Part shown: positions 24,379-33,011 of the stretch, in pieces
Position numbering within the stretch: the first letter of the stretch is position 1
How the letters are laid out: every line of letters starts with the position of its first letter
Origin: Ruminococcus sp.
GTDB lineage: Bacteria > Bacillota > Clostridia > Oscillospirales > Ruminococcaceae
Length of the DNA stretch: 64,000 nt
Direction of reading: 5' to 3'
Assembly: GCA_017525915.1 (NCBI GenBank)
Contig: JAFXSC010000008.1
Span: 62,001-126,000 of the forward strand
Position numbers and translations under genes: made by a program
Notes under the pieces: model-generated
What the model was told of the DNA's origin: nothing
Seen by the model: the letters and a program-made list of their open reading frames with translations, nothing else
Database searches by the model: none

Positions 24379-26118
24379 TTATTTTTTCTTTGAATCGAAA
24401 AGCTTTTTCAGGTCGTCGTCTGATATACCGTCGGTACTTGCCGGGGTATGTTTCCTGAGCACAGCAGCGCAGTCGCTGAAATACTCGCGTGTTACCGGGT
24501 GGTCGCGGAATTTCGCGGTGATACCGGTTATCCTTCCGGTCTCCTCGAGGGTGAACTCATCTGAGAGCATAGAGACCGAGAAGTTCTCATGCCTTTCCAC
24601 AGCACCGAGAACGGCATGATATACCCTTTTGTTGAACGGTGTAACGAAAGTGTCCGGCGGTGCTTCCGCCGCGATATCGGCGTATTCGCCGGGGTTTCTG
24701 ATGAGGTAGCTGATGATGGCTTCCTCCGCCTTTGCCTCGCGCGGAGACTTGTCCGCTTCCGGGTTGAGCTGGTCGTGCTTTACAGCCGAGAGCTGGATAT
24801 TCTTCCATTCACGCTTTTTCCCGGAGCGCTCGTTCCTGCGGAGCAGTCCGTCTATGTGCGTTTTGAGCACCTGAACGGGTATATCGCATTTCCTGGCTGT
24901 ACGGGAAATATAGACCTCTCTTTCGAGGGGAGACTCTATCCCGGCGAGCACCTTTGAGGTACGTCTCAGCAGCTCGACCTTGCCGGCTTCACTGGACATA
25001 TCTATGCCGACCTCGCACTTGTCGAGCATGAAGTCGGTAGCGTCCGCCGAGCCCTCTATGAGCAGCCGGAAGCTCTCAGCGCCGAATTTCTTTATGTATT
25101 CGTCGGGGTCCTTTGCCCCCTCCATACGCAGCACCCTTGTCCGGATACCGACGTCGGAGAAGTGGTTTATAGCCTTCTGGGCAGCCTTCTGACCTGCACC
25201 GTCACTGTCGTAGGCAATGACGACCTCCTCGGCATAGTGGCTTATGAGCCTTGCCTGATCGGGGGTAATGGCGGTACCGAGCGTGGCTACAACGTTCTCG
25301 AAGCCTGCCTGATTGACGGCAATGACGTCCATATACCCCTCGCAGAGGATAATGCGCTTTGTTTCGGCATTCTTGGCGAAGTTCATCGAGAAGAGGTTCG
25401 AGCCCTTGTCAAAGACCGGAGTTGCGCTTGTGTTGAGGTATTTGGGCTTTGAATCGTCGAGCACTCTGCCGCCGAAGCCGATGATATTTCCCCTGAGGTC
25501 GATGATAGGGAACATGACGCGCTTCCGGAACATATCATAGCTTTTGCCGGTCTTCTGGGAGCGTCCGCCGAGCCATGCGTCGATTATCTCGTCGTCGGTA
25601 TAGCCCTTTGAGCGCAGAAGGTCGCTTAGGTCGTGCCATGAGTCCGGCGCATAGCCGAGCCCGTATTTCTTTATAACGGCAGGGGACAGCTTTCTGTCGT
25701 AGAAGTATTTCAGTCCGGACTTGTCCTGTCCCTTGACGAGGTTGGTGTAGAAGTAGTTGGCAGCGATGCGGTTCATTTCATAGATGCGCGTCTTTCGCTG
25801 TGCAAGGCGGGAGTCCGCCGAGTTGTAGGCAGGCACCTCCATACCCGAACGCTGGGCGAGAAGCTTCACCGCCTCCTTGAAGTCGAGGTTCTCGATCTTC
25901 ATTATAAAGGTTATGACATCTCCGCCTGTTCCGCAGCCGAAGCAGTAGAAGTTCTGAGTGTCGGTGAATACGGTGCAGGAAGGCGTTTTTTCCGAATGGA
26001 AGGGACAGGAGCAGACGTAGTTCCTGCCGCGCCTTATCAGCTGGACGTATCCGCCCATGACAGATTCTATCGTGTTGGCATTTCTCAGACGGTAGAGGAA
26101 TTCATCGTTCCGGGGCAT
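24379..26118 (-). CDS. dnaG: DNA primase
   Basis: DnaG makes RNA primers for lagging-strand synthesis. The 579-residue protein has the N-terminal zinc-binding domain ([11 protein letters not shown] then FYCFGCG, residues about 38-64), the RNA polymerase core with a Toprim fold ([16 protein letters not shown] and [11 protein letters not shown]) and a C-terminal helicase-binding region. AAGGTGA precedes the ATG. It is nine bases from the dGTPase gene and 14 from rpoD, so the three are one transcription unit. Confidence 0.97.
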   Translation of the reverse strand: MPRNDEFLYRLRNANTIESVMGGYVQLIRRGRNYVCSCPFHSEKTPSCTVFTDTQNFYCFGCGTGGDVITFIMKIENLDFKEAVKLLAQRSGMEVPAYNSADSRLAQRKTRIYEMNRIAANYFYTNLVKGQDKSGLKYFYDRKLSPAVIKKYGLGYAPDSWHDLSDLLRSKGYTDDEIIDAWLGGRSQKTGKSYDMFRKRVMFPIIDLRGNIIGFGGRVLDDSKPKYLNTSATPVFDKGSNLFSMNFAKNAETKRIILCEGYMDVIAVNQAGFENVVATLGTAITPDQARLISHYAEEVVIAYDSDGAGQKAAQKAINHFSDVGIRTRVLRMEGAKDPDEYIKKFGAESFRLLIEGSADATDFMLDKCEVGIDMSSEAGKVELLRRTSKVLAGIESPLEREVYISRTARKCDIPVQVLKTHIDGLLRRNERSGKKREWKNIQLSAVKHDQLNPEADKSPREAKAEEAIISYLIRNPGEYADIAAEAPPDTFVTPFNKRVYHAVLGAVERHENFSVSMLSDEFTLEETGRITGITAKFRDHPVTREYFSDCAAVLRKHTPASTDGISDDDLKKLFDSKKK

Positions 26119-26127
26119 AGCGTCACC

Positions 26128-27123
26128 TTATTTCCAGAATTTCGGGACGAAAAGCTCGGTATACAGGTCAACTGCGTACTCATCGCTCATGCCGGAAATA
26201 TAGTCGCATACAGCCCTGTCGGCGTCGGATTCGCGCATTATCGCGCGGTATTCCCCGGGGAGCTTTGAGGTGTTCTCGATGAAGTAGGCGTAAAGCTTCC
26301 TTACGAGCAGGACAGCCTTGTCCTCCTCCTGCTTTGCGGCAGGGTTGGTGTATACCTTGTCGAACATGAACTGTCTGAGGTCATCGTGAGCCTTGCGGAC
26401 AGCCGGTGAGAAGTCTATGTCGTAAGCGCCGTGCTCAATGACCGAAGCGATGAGCGTGGTTATGCGCTTTGTCTTGGTATTGCCGAGTGTTATCACGCAG
26501 TCGCGGGGAAGGTCTTCCGGACGGAGTATGCCTGCGCGGATAGAGTCCTCGATGTCGTGGTTGATATAGGCTATCGTGTCGGCGAGCCGGACGATATTGC
26601 CCTCCTTGGTATCGGCGACCATGTTTGTATGGCACTCGATGCCGTTGCGTACAGCGTAGGTGAGGTTGAGACCTTCGCCCTTCTTTTCGAGCTTTTCAAC
26701 AACTCTGACGCTCTGGAGGTAGTGCCTGAAGCCGTGGGGACAGATCTCGTTGAGTACCTTTTCGCCGCAGTGTCCGAAGGGGGAATGCCCGAGGTCATGT
26801 CCGAGGGCGATAGCTTCAGTGAGGTCCTCGTTCATTCGCATACCTCTTGCGATAGTACGCGCAATCTGGGCGACTTCAAGTGTATGGGTGAGCCTTGTGC
26901 GGTAGTGGTCTCCGACCGGGGAGAGAAAGACCTGAGTTTTACGCTTCAGCCTTCGGAAGGAATTGCAGTGGAGGATACGGTCACGGTCACGCTGGAACTC
27001 GGTCCGGTAGGGACACTTTTCCTCCTGCCTTTCGCGGTGAGTGGCTTTTTCGTCAACGCTTGTGCAGGCGTACTGGCTGAGTATGCCGCTCTCGATAGTC
27101 TCGGTCTGTTCGCGTACTGTCAT
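26128..27123 (-). CDS. dgt: dGTP triphosphohydrolase-like HD-domain protein
   Basis: A 331-residue member of the deoxyguanosinetriphosphate triphosphohydrolase family, which releases tripolyphosphate from dNTPs and controls nucleotide pools. The HD-domain metal site is seen as RLTHTLEVAQIARTIA and ALGHDLGHSPFGHCGE near residues 78-118; the N-terminal block CPYRTEFQRDRDRILHCNSF and the KRKTQVF motif are also typical. AAGGAGGGG precedes the ATG at 27123; the longer frame upstream has no such signal. Its position before dnaG and rpoD is frequent in Firmicutes. Confidence 0.92.
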   Translation of the reverse strand: MTVREQTETIESGILSQYACTSVDEKATHRERQEEKCPYRTEFQRDRDRILHCNSFRRLKRKTQVFLSPVGDHYRTRLTHTLEVAQIARTIARGMRMNEDLTEAIALGHDLGHSPFGHCGEKVLNEICPHGFRHYLQSVRVVEKLEKKGEGLNLTYAVRNGIECHTNMVADTKEGNIVRLADTIAYINHDIEDSIRAGILRPEDLPRDCVITLGNTKTKRITTLIASVIEHGAYDIDFSPAVRKAHDDLRQFMFDKVYTNPAAKQEEDKAVLLVRKLYAYFIENTSKLPGEYRAIMRESDADRAVCDYISGMSDEYAVDLYTELFVPKFWK

Positions 27124-27225
27124 GATATCCCCTCCTTGAACGGCTGCCGTGATCGCAGCCTCTATATACTTATACTCGCGTGATCGCAAAAACCCTCTTT
27201 TTCAGTTCTCCATTCTCACCGAAAG

Positions 27226-27852
27226 CTACCGCACTGAGAAGTTCCCGTGCATCTCGCCGCGGTCCTCGATGCGGACGGCACCGTTCGTGGCCTCTGTCAG
27301 CTCATCGGCAAGAGCCTGACACTTATCGGAGGTCACAAGTATCTCCAGCGAGATATCGCTCCCGAAATCGGAGCTGAGCGTTACCGCACCGTAATTCGGC
27401 AGGATGTATGCTATCTTGCCGTAGAGCCCGTAGTCTGTGGTTATCCAGAGCTTGTGGCACAGCCGCATATCCTTTATCTCGGCAGCATCGCAGGCGATAG
27501 AAGCCGCGTGGGAGTAAGCCCTCACCAGACCGCCGCCCCCGAGAAGTATCCCTCCGAAGTATCTCGTCACCACCACGCAAACGTCCGTCAGTCCGCGCTT
27601 TGCGATAACGTCAAGCACCGGAGCACCGGCAGTACCCTGCGGCTCACCGTCGTCGGAATAGCGTGAGATATTGTCCTTCCGGAGGATATAGGCGTAGACA
27701 TTGTGCTTCGCCTTTCTGTGCTGAGCCTTTATTGAATTGATGAAGGCAACAGCCTCGTCATTGGTCGTGACCGGCGAAATATAGCCGATGAACTCCGAGC
27801 GCTTCTCGATGAACGAAGCCTGCGCCGGAGCCGAAACAGTTAAATAATCCAT
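27226..27852 (-). CDS. YigZ/IMPACT family protein
   Basis: The 208-residue product belongs to the UPF0029/IMPACT family (YigZ in E. coli, YvyE in B. subtilis). Its N-terminal domain has FIEKRSEFIGYISPV, the repeated KAQHRKAKHNVYAYIL and the SDDGEPQGTAGAPVLDVI motif, then TRYFGGILLGGGGLVRAYS. The smaller C-terminal domain is the usual DUF1949-like ferredoxin fold. Its biochemical role is unsettled; eukaryotic IMPACT regulates GCN2 signalling and bacterial members have been linked to translation. It stands alone between rpmE and the dgt operon. Confidence 0.9.
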   Translation of the reverse strand: MDYLTVSAPAQASFIEKRSEFIGYISPVTTNDEAVAFINSIKAQHRKAKHNVYAYILRKDNISRYSDDGEPQGTAGAPVLDVIAKRGLTDVCVVVTRYFGGILLGGGGLVRAYSHAASIACDAAEIKDMRLCHKLWITTDYGLYGKIAYILPNYGAVTLSSDFGSDISLEILVTSDKCQALADELTEATNGAVRIEDRGEMHGNFSVR

Positions 27853-27865
27853 AGCAATATTATAC

Positions 27866-27891
27866 GCAAAAAGCCGGTCTTAGACCGGCTG
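27866..27891 (-). terminator. Terminator of rpmE
   Basis: On the minus strand AGCCGGTCT and AGACCGGCT form a nine-base-pair stem followed by TTTTTGCG. It lies between rpmE and yigZ. Confidence 0.88.
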
Positions 27892-27897
27892 AATGAC

Positions 27898-28101
27898 TTA
27901 CTTGTCCATATTGAAACGCTTCTTGAATCTGTCAACGCGTCCGCCTGTATCAACGAGCTTCTGCTTGCCTGTATAGAACGGGTGGCACTTGGAACAGATT
28001 TCAACCTTGATGTTTTCCTTTGTGGACATAGTTTCCATTACATTGCCGCAGTGGCAGGTAATAGTAGTCTTTACAAAGTTAGGATGGATTCCCTCTTTCA
28101 C
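27898..28101 (-). CDS. rpmE: 50S ribosomal protein L31, zinc-binding form
   Basis: L31 bridges the ribosomal subunits. The 67-residue protein starts with the classical KEGIHPNF and retains the zinc ligands in CHCGN and [13 protein letters not shown], so it is the C-plus (zinc) type. I choose the GTG at 28101 as start because AGAGGTGA precedes it and family length fits; the in-frame ATG at 28143 would add 14 residues unlike L31. It has its own consensus promoter (28187-28215) and terminator. The roughly 80-base leader shows no fold I recognise. Confidence 0.95.
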   Translation of the reverse strand: MKEGIHPNFVKTTITCHCGNVMETMSTKENIKVEICSKCHPFYTGKQKLVDTGGRVDRFKKRFNMDK

Positions 28102-28186
28102 GGTATTCACCTCTTTCAAAGATTTTGTATCCGTGCAGCCCATCAGTTCCCTTAGACAGTAGTGCCGTTATACATTACAGTAATTA

Positions 28187-28215
28187 ATTATACCGCATAT
28201 GCTTTTATTTGTCAA
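28187..28215 (-). promoter_or_regulatory. Promoter of rpmE
   Basis: On the minus strand TTGACA and TATAAT are separated by 17 bp, a full consensus match. Confidence 0.85.
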
Positions 28216-28230
28216 GCATATCCGGATATT

Positions 28231-29901
28231 TTATTTTAATTTAACTTTAGCGACCGTGTAGCCGTCGATATTGTATACTCTGAGCGTGTCGCTCTCCGGG
28301 GGAGCTTCCTCCGGCTTGAAGAAGACATAGAGCGCGTCAGAACGTCCGCCGCCGTTTTTCAGAGCAGTGTATTCCCTCAGCGAATACGCCGAAACAGCGT
28401 CAAAATCGAGCCTTGCAAGGTAGAAGCTGCTCAGGCTCATATCCTTGTCCTCAGCAAGCTGTGCGAAGTCGAAATACATCTGCATATACAGACCGTAGTC
28501 CTCCGGCATCGGCAGGAAGATCACCTCGTCCGCGCCTTCGGTGAGCACGTCCCACTTCTCGTCAGTGAGGGCGAATTCGTAGTTGGTATCGCCTGCGAAC
28601 ATATCGTGCTGACCGCTGCACCATTTTCTCAGGTCAAGTCCCTGTACCGCAATGCAGAGCACGGCGGCAATGACAGCTGCACGCTTTCCCAGCCGCGAAA
28701 GACCGGCAAGTCCGGCAGTGATAACGAGTATGCAGGGGAGCCAGATAAATCTTCCGGAAGCACGGTAAATGCTCAGTCCGCCGCGTACCAGATAGGGGAG
28801 AGGCAGGTCGATGATGACCCTGCCGTTGAGCGTTATGACGTCGCTGACCGCCCAGCAGAAGCTCACTGCAAACACCGCGAGGAAGGCAATGACCTCTGTG
28901 CGGTACTTCTTCACCAGCGCAGCAGCGTTCTTCCGGAAGCCGCCCTCCCTGCGTGCGATATATATGCACACGGAAACTATACCTGTCAGGCAGCAGATAA
29001 GAGCGCCGAGCCCGAGATATCCGAAGCCCTCGCCCTGACCGTAGCGTGAGGGAAGGGCGTCCAGAAACGCGGAGTGTCCCATGCCGTTGAAGAAGGTGTT
29101 GAGGTTGGAGGAGTATATCCCGAAGCCGCCGTCAGTGTAGCCGCCTTTTCCGTGGAAAGCACCGATGATGAACAGTGCCGCCGCTGCCGAAAGCGCTGAC
29201 GAGACCGCCGTAATGACGAACCTGCGCGGCTGTCTGTCCCGGAATATTGCAAGTATCCCGTATCCTCCCATGACCGTGAATATCATCGGAAGGAAGTAGG
29301 GGTGGATCATCGCGGCAAGGGCGCAGTCCGCGCACCAGAGCGCCGTGAAGGTGTATCTGTGCCGGAACTCCCTGTTCCGGTCGATGCAGAGTATCATCGG
29401 TATGATGAACAGCCATATCGCGCCGAGAGAGTTATGGTGCATTATCCTGTCGAGGGTCGGCGGAAACATAGAATAGAACAGCGAACCGACCGATGCGAAA
29501 ACCATGTCCGGACGTATCCGGTAGAGCAGAAGTGCTCCGAAGCCGCCGTTCAGTGCGAAGCACAGCACTCCCCACAGCCCGAAATACTGGAAGCTTCCCG
29601 GCAGTACAGGCGAAAGCAGTTTGAATACTATCGCAAAAAGCGGCAGCGAGTCCGAATAGAGGCAGGATACACTGCCCTCGCTGGTAAGTCCGTGAGTTAG
29701 TCCGACCGGGAAGTCTGCGGGACTGTTCCGGTAAAATTCCCAGCCGAGCTGATGCTGTGTGGCGTCACCGGGGTAGGCGAACAGCCAGTCCGTGTTGGTC
29801 GGGACGATGACCGATGCCCCGAATATTATAATGAATACCAGCGCACCGGCGACTGCACCGATGAAGAAGGGGATAAGGCTTTTTCTGTTGTTCTGTATCA
29901 T
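28231..29901 (-). CDS. Polytopic membrane protein, DUF6311-like
   Basis: The 556-residue protein has roughly a dozen hydrophobic segments (first at about residues 10-31: PFFIGAVAGALVFIIIFGAS) and short polar loops. It has a periplasmic-type stretch after the first segment (NTDWLFAYPGDATQHQLGWE) and a soluble C-terminal domain of about 130 residues. The layout resembles lipid-linked-sugar glycosyltransferases of the GT-C kind and the DUF6311 family (recollection). No activity can be assigned. AGGAAT lies before the ATG at 29901. The phosphoglucomutase terminator separates it from that gene, so it probably has its own promoter or depends on readthrough. Confidence 0.75.
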   Translation of the reverse strand: MIQNNRKSLIPFFIGAVAGALVFIIIFGASVIVPTNTDWLFAYPGDATQHQLGWEFYRNSPADFPVGLTHGLTSEGSVSCLYSDSLPLFAIVFKLLSPVLPGSFQYFGLWGVLCFALNGGFGALLLYRIRPDMVFASVGSLFYSMFPPTLDRIMHHNSLGAIWLFIIPMILCIDRNREFRHRYTFTALWCADCALAAMIHPYFLPMIFTVMGGYGILAIFRDRQPRRFVITAVSSALSAAAALFIIGAFHGKGGYTDGGFGIYSSNLNTFFNGMGHSAFLDALPSRYGQGEGFGYLGLGALICCLTGIVSVCIYIARREGGFRKNAAALVKKYRTEVIAFLAVFAVSFCWAVSDVITLNGRVIIDLPLPYLVRGGLSIYRASGRFIWLPCILVITAGLAGLSRLGKRAAVIAAVLCIAVQGLDLRKWCSGQHDMFAGDTNYEFALTDEKWDVLTEGADEVIFLPMPEDYGLYMQMYFDFAQLAEDKDMSLSSFYLARLDFDAVSAYSLREYTALKNGGGRSDALYVFFKPEEAPPESDTLRVYNIDGYTVAKVKLK

Positions 29902-29915
29902 ATTATTCCTGCGGT

Positions 29916-29943
29916 AAAAGAAGGCGGACATTAAGTCCGCCTT
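29916..29943 (-). terminator. Terminator of the phosphoglucomutase gene
   Basis: On the minus strand AAGGCGGAC and GTCCGCCTT pair around TTAAT and are followed by CTTTTACC. It overlaps the upstream region of the next gene. Confidence 0.85.
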
Positions 29944-29947
29944 GCGT

Positions 29948-31663
29948 TTATTTCATGCTCTGTGTGAAGTCAGCGTATATCTTCTGCTCGATAACGTCTG
30001 CTGCCTCGTGGGTAGGTGCCTTTGCGGTTATGTAGGTCTTGATCTTCGGCTCTGTGCCGGAAGGACGTACAATAGCCTTGCAGCCGTTTTCAAGGTAGAA
30101 CGCGAGAACGTTCGACTTCGGAAGTGTGAGCTCTGTTACCTCGCCGGTAGCGATATTCTTTGCAGTGCTCTTCTTGTAGTCCTCGAACCTCTCGACTTTA
30201 AGTCCGCCGATAGCAGCCGGAGGAGCTTCGCGGAGGTCGTTCATTATCTCGCCCATGCGGTTCATGCCGCTCTCACCCTCGAAGGTGAAGCTGTAAAGTG
30301 TCTGGTAGAACACGCCGTACTTCCTGTACATATTCTCACGCGCCTGATAGAGCGTAATGCCCTGTGTGCGGTAGTAAGCAGCCATCTCGCAGATGAGCAT
30401 TGAAGCGTTTACAGCGTCCTTGTCGCGGACGTAGCTGCCGGAGAGGTAGCCGTAGCTCTCCTCAAATCCGAATATATAGCGCTTTTCCTCGCCCTTTGAT
30501 TCAAGGAAGCCTATCTGCTCGCCGATGAACTTGAAGCCTGTGAGGACGTCTATGACCTCAACGCCGTACTCCTTGCCGATGAGGTTTACGATATCGGTCG
30601 TAACGATAGTCTTTACAGCTACGGGGTTCTTGGGCATTGTACCCTTTTTAAGACGCTGCTGGCAGATGTATTCAAGGAGCATAGCGCCGACCTCGTTGCC
30701 GGAGAAGAGCGCGAAACCGCCCTTGCCGTCCGGAACTGCAATGCCGACACGGTCGCAGTCGGGGTCAGTAGCAAGGAGAAGATCAGGCTGTACCTCGTCG
30801 CAGTATCTCAGACCAACTTCGAGAGCCTCGCGTATCTCGGGGTTCGGGTAGGGGCAGGTCGGGAAGTTTCCGTCGGGGTTCTCCTGTTCCTTTACAACGG
30901 TAACATTGTCGATGCCGATGCGCTTGAGTATCTCGCGGACGGGCTTGTTTCCTGTGCCGTTAAGGGGAGTGTATACGACCTTCAGTCCGCTTGAAGCGCA
31001 GAGGTCGGAATTGATGCCCTCAGCGAGGACGTTCTCGTAGAATGCCTCTACAACGTCGTTTCCGATATAGGAGATATTGCCCTTTGCGAGTTCCTCATCG
31101 AATGAAGAAGTCTTTACGTCGTTAAATATATCGAGTGAATTGATCTTTTCGAGGATGATCTCGGCGCCTCTGAGAGTTATCTGGCAGCCGTCCTCGCCGT
31201 AGACCTTGTAGCCGTTGTACTTGGCAGGGTTGTGGCTTGCTGTAACCATGATACCGCCCTGGCACTTCAGCTGTCTTACTGCGAAGGAAAGGCAGGGAGT
31301 AGGCATGAGCTCGGGGTAGATGTAGACCCTTATGCCGTTTGCTGCAAGCACCTCAGCGGCAGCCTTCGAGAAAACGTCCGACTTGATGCGGCTGTCGTAG
31401 GATATAGCAACGCTGGGGGCCTTGTACTCCTGGTTGAGGTAGTCGGCAAAGCCCTGTGTAGCGCGTCTTACAGTGAAGACGTTCATGCGGTTTGTACCTG
31501 CGCCGATAACGCCTCTGAGTCCGCCTGTGCCGAATTCGAGGTCGCGGTAAAATCTATCATTAATAGCCTCTTTGTCGCCCTTTATGCCTTCAAGCTCGCT
31601 GAGAAGATCGGGCTCGCCTGTGACATTTCTGCACCAGAGACTGTAAAGCTCCATTTCTGTCAT
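29948..31663 (-). CDS. Phospho-sugar mutase (phosphoglucomutase/phosphomannomutase)
   Basis: This alpha-D-phosphohexomutase of 571 residues interconverts hexose 1- and 6-phosphates, linking glycolysis to glycogen, cell-wall and exopolysaccharide precursors. The phosphoserine loop is VTASHNPAKYNGYKVY near residues 140-155, metal binding is DPDCDRVGIAV near residue 305, sugar specificity is GFEESYGYL near residue 405, and phosphate binding is RPSGTEPKIK near residue 543. Length and order match the B. subtilis PgcA group. AGGAGGT precedes the ATG. Confidence 0.94.
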   Translation of the reverse strand: MTEMELYSLWCRNVTGEPDLLSELEGIKGDKEAINDRFYRDLEFGTGGLRGVIGAGTNRMNVFTVRRATQGFADYLNQEYKAPSVAISYDSRIKSDVFSKAAAEVLAANGIRVYIYPELMPTPCLSFAVRQLKCQGGIMVTASHNPAKYNGYKVYGEDGCQITLRGAEIILEKINSLDIFNDVKTSSFDEELAKGNISYIGNDVVEAFYENVLAEGINSDLCASSGLKVVYTPLNGTGNKPVREILKRIGIDNVTVVKEQENPDGNFPTCPYPNPEIREALEVGLRYCDEVQPDLLLATDPDCDRVGIAVPDGKGGFALFSGNEVGAMLLEYICQQRLKKGTMPKNPVAVKTIVTTDIVNLIGKEYGVEVIDVLTGFKFIGEQIGFLESKGEEKRYIFGFEESYGYLSGSYVRDKDAVNASMLICEMAAYYRTQGITLYQARENMYRKYGVFYQTLYSFTFEGESGMNRMGEIMNDLREAPPAAIGGLKVERFEDYKKSTAKNIATGEVTELTLPKSNVLAFYLENGCKAIVRPSGTEPKIKTYITAKAPTHEAADVIEQKIYADFTQSMK

Positions 31664-31862
31664 GTTAGGTAACCTCCTGAAATAGAAATATATAATATTA
31701 TATCATAAATTTCCGCGCTTGAAAAGCCTTTTCTGAAAAAAACGGAAGATTTTTCATTTTTGCTATATTTTCAACGGATTTCATAATAAATTCATGAAAA
31801 ATTAGTGCAAAAGTACAGGCTAACATGCTGTTTGTAAGCCTTGGCTAACCGTTGAACAGCGA

Positions 31863-31894
31863 TAAAATCAGGCGGAAGCACGTTCCGCCTGATG
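31863..31894 (-). terminator. Terminator of the phosphofructokinase gene
   Basis: On the minus strand an 11-base-pair stem, ATCAGGCGGAA with TTCCGCCTGAT, is followed by TTTATC. It lies six bases after the pfk stop. Confidence 0.88.
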
Positions 31895-31899
31895 AGATA

Positions 31900-32982
31900 T
31901 CAGTCGCCGAAGGATACTCCGATATCGCGGGCAGCGATAACGAGGTGGTTGTCAGTATCGACGAACTTGGTCTTTCCGGCAATATCCTCGAGCTTGTTGG
32001 AGGTTATCTTGTTGCCGATCTTTGCGACGGTCCTGCCGTACTTTTCCTGAGCGATTAGGTAAGCTGCGTGTACACCGAACTGTGTCGAGAGAACGCGGTC
32101 GTAAGCGCTGGGGGCGCCGCCGCGGAGCATATGTCCGGGAACGCACACTCTTGCCTCCATGCCGGTATTAGCCTGTATCTGCGCGGCTATGCGGCTTGTA
32201 GCGGTGATTATGCCAGCCTCGGCACGTTTTCTTGCGCGGTCCTTCTTTTTGAGCTGAGCCTCAGCAACATCGAAAGCACCCTCTGCAACTGCGAGTATCG
32301 AGAAGGTCTTTCCGGAAGCACTTCTTGCCATTACAGCGTCGCATACCTTGTCGATATCGTAGGGGATCTCGGGGATTATGATTATATCCGCACCGCCTGC
32401 GATGCCTGCGTTGAGGGTGAGCCAGCCAGCCTTGTTGCCCATTATCTCACATACGAGTATACGCGAGTGGCTTGCCGCTGTGGTATGTAGACGGTCAATA
32501 ACGTCGGTTGCGATGTCAACAGCTGTATGGAAGCCGAAGGTAACATCTGTGCCGTAGATATCGTTGTCGATAGTCTTGGGAAGACCGATAACGTTAAGGC
32601 CCTCGTCCGAAAGGAGCTTTGAGGTCTTGTGGGTGCCGTTTCCGCCGAGTGTGAGGAGACAGTCGAGCTTCTGCTTCTTGTAGGTCTCCTTCATGTTCTT
32701 GACCTTGTCGATATTGTCCTCGCCGATGACCTGCATCATCTTGAACGGCTGGCGCTTTGTGCCGAAGATAGTGCCGCCCTGTGTCAGGATACCTGAGAAA
32801 GCGGAAGGAGCCATGTCCTTGCAGAGATTGTTGATGAGACCGTAGTAGCCGTTGGAAATGCCGACTATTTCAACGTTGTCCTCGCCGAAGCGCTCATAGC
32901 AGGCTTTGGCAACGCCTCTGATAGTTGCGTTGAGACCGGGACAGTCTCCTCCGCTTGTCAGTATTCCGATTCGTCTTTTCAT
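31900..32982 (-). CDS. 6-phosphofructokinase
   Basis: Phosphorylates fructose 6-phosphate to the 1,6-bisphosphate, the committing step of glycolysis. The 360-residue sequence has the nucleotide loop TSGGDCPGLNA (residue 9), GGNGTHKTS (113-121), PKTIDNDIYGTD (135-146) and MGNKAGWLTL. The phosphoryl-donor positions are mixed: Gly within GGNG as in ATP enzymes, but Lys in PKTIDND as in PPi and group III enzymes. The donor is therefore uncertain. CGGAGGT precedes the ATG. It lies 29 bases after the stop of the EAL-domain gene and may have a promoter inside that region or be co-transcribed. Confidence 0.93.
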   Translation of the reverse strand: MKRRIGILTSGGDCPGLNATIRGVAKACYERFGEDNVEIVGISNGYYGLINNLCKDMAPSAFSGILTQGGTIFGTKRQPFKMMQVIGEDNIDKVKNMKETYKKQKLDCLLTLGGNGTHKTSKLLSDEGLNVIGLPKTIDNDIYGTDVTFGFHTAVDIATDVIDRLHTTAASHSRILVCEIMGNKAGWLTLNAGIAGGADIIIIPEIPYDIDKVCDAVMARSASGKTFSILAVAEGAFDVAEAQLKKKDRARKRAEAGIITATSRIAAQIQANTGMEARVCVPGHMLRGGAPSAYDRVLSTQFGVHAAYLIAQEKYGRTVAKIGNKITSNKLEDIAGKTKFVDTDNHLVIAARDIGVSFGD

Positions 32983-33011
32983 GAATATTACCTCCGTTCA
33001 TAATTTAGATC

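Noticed and set aside
23510..24619. Open frame of 369 residues opposite rpoD and dnaG
   Set aside because: It overlaps two essential, clearly conserved genes in antisense and has biased composition typical of a shadow frame.
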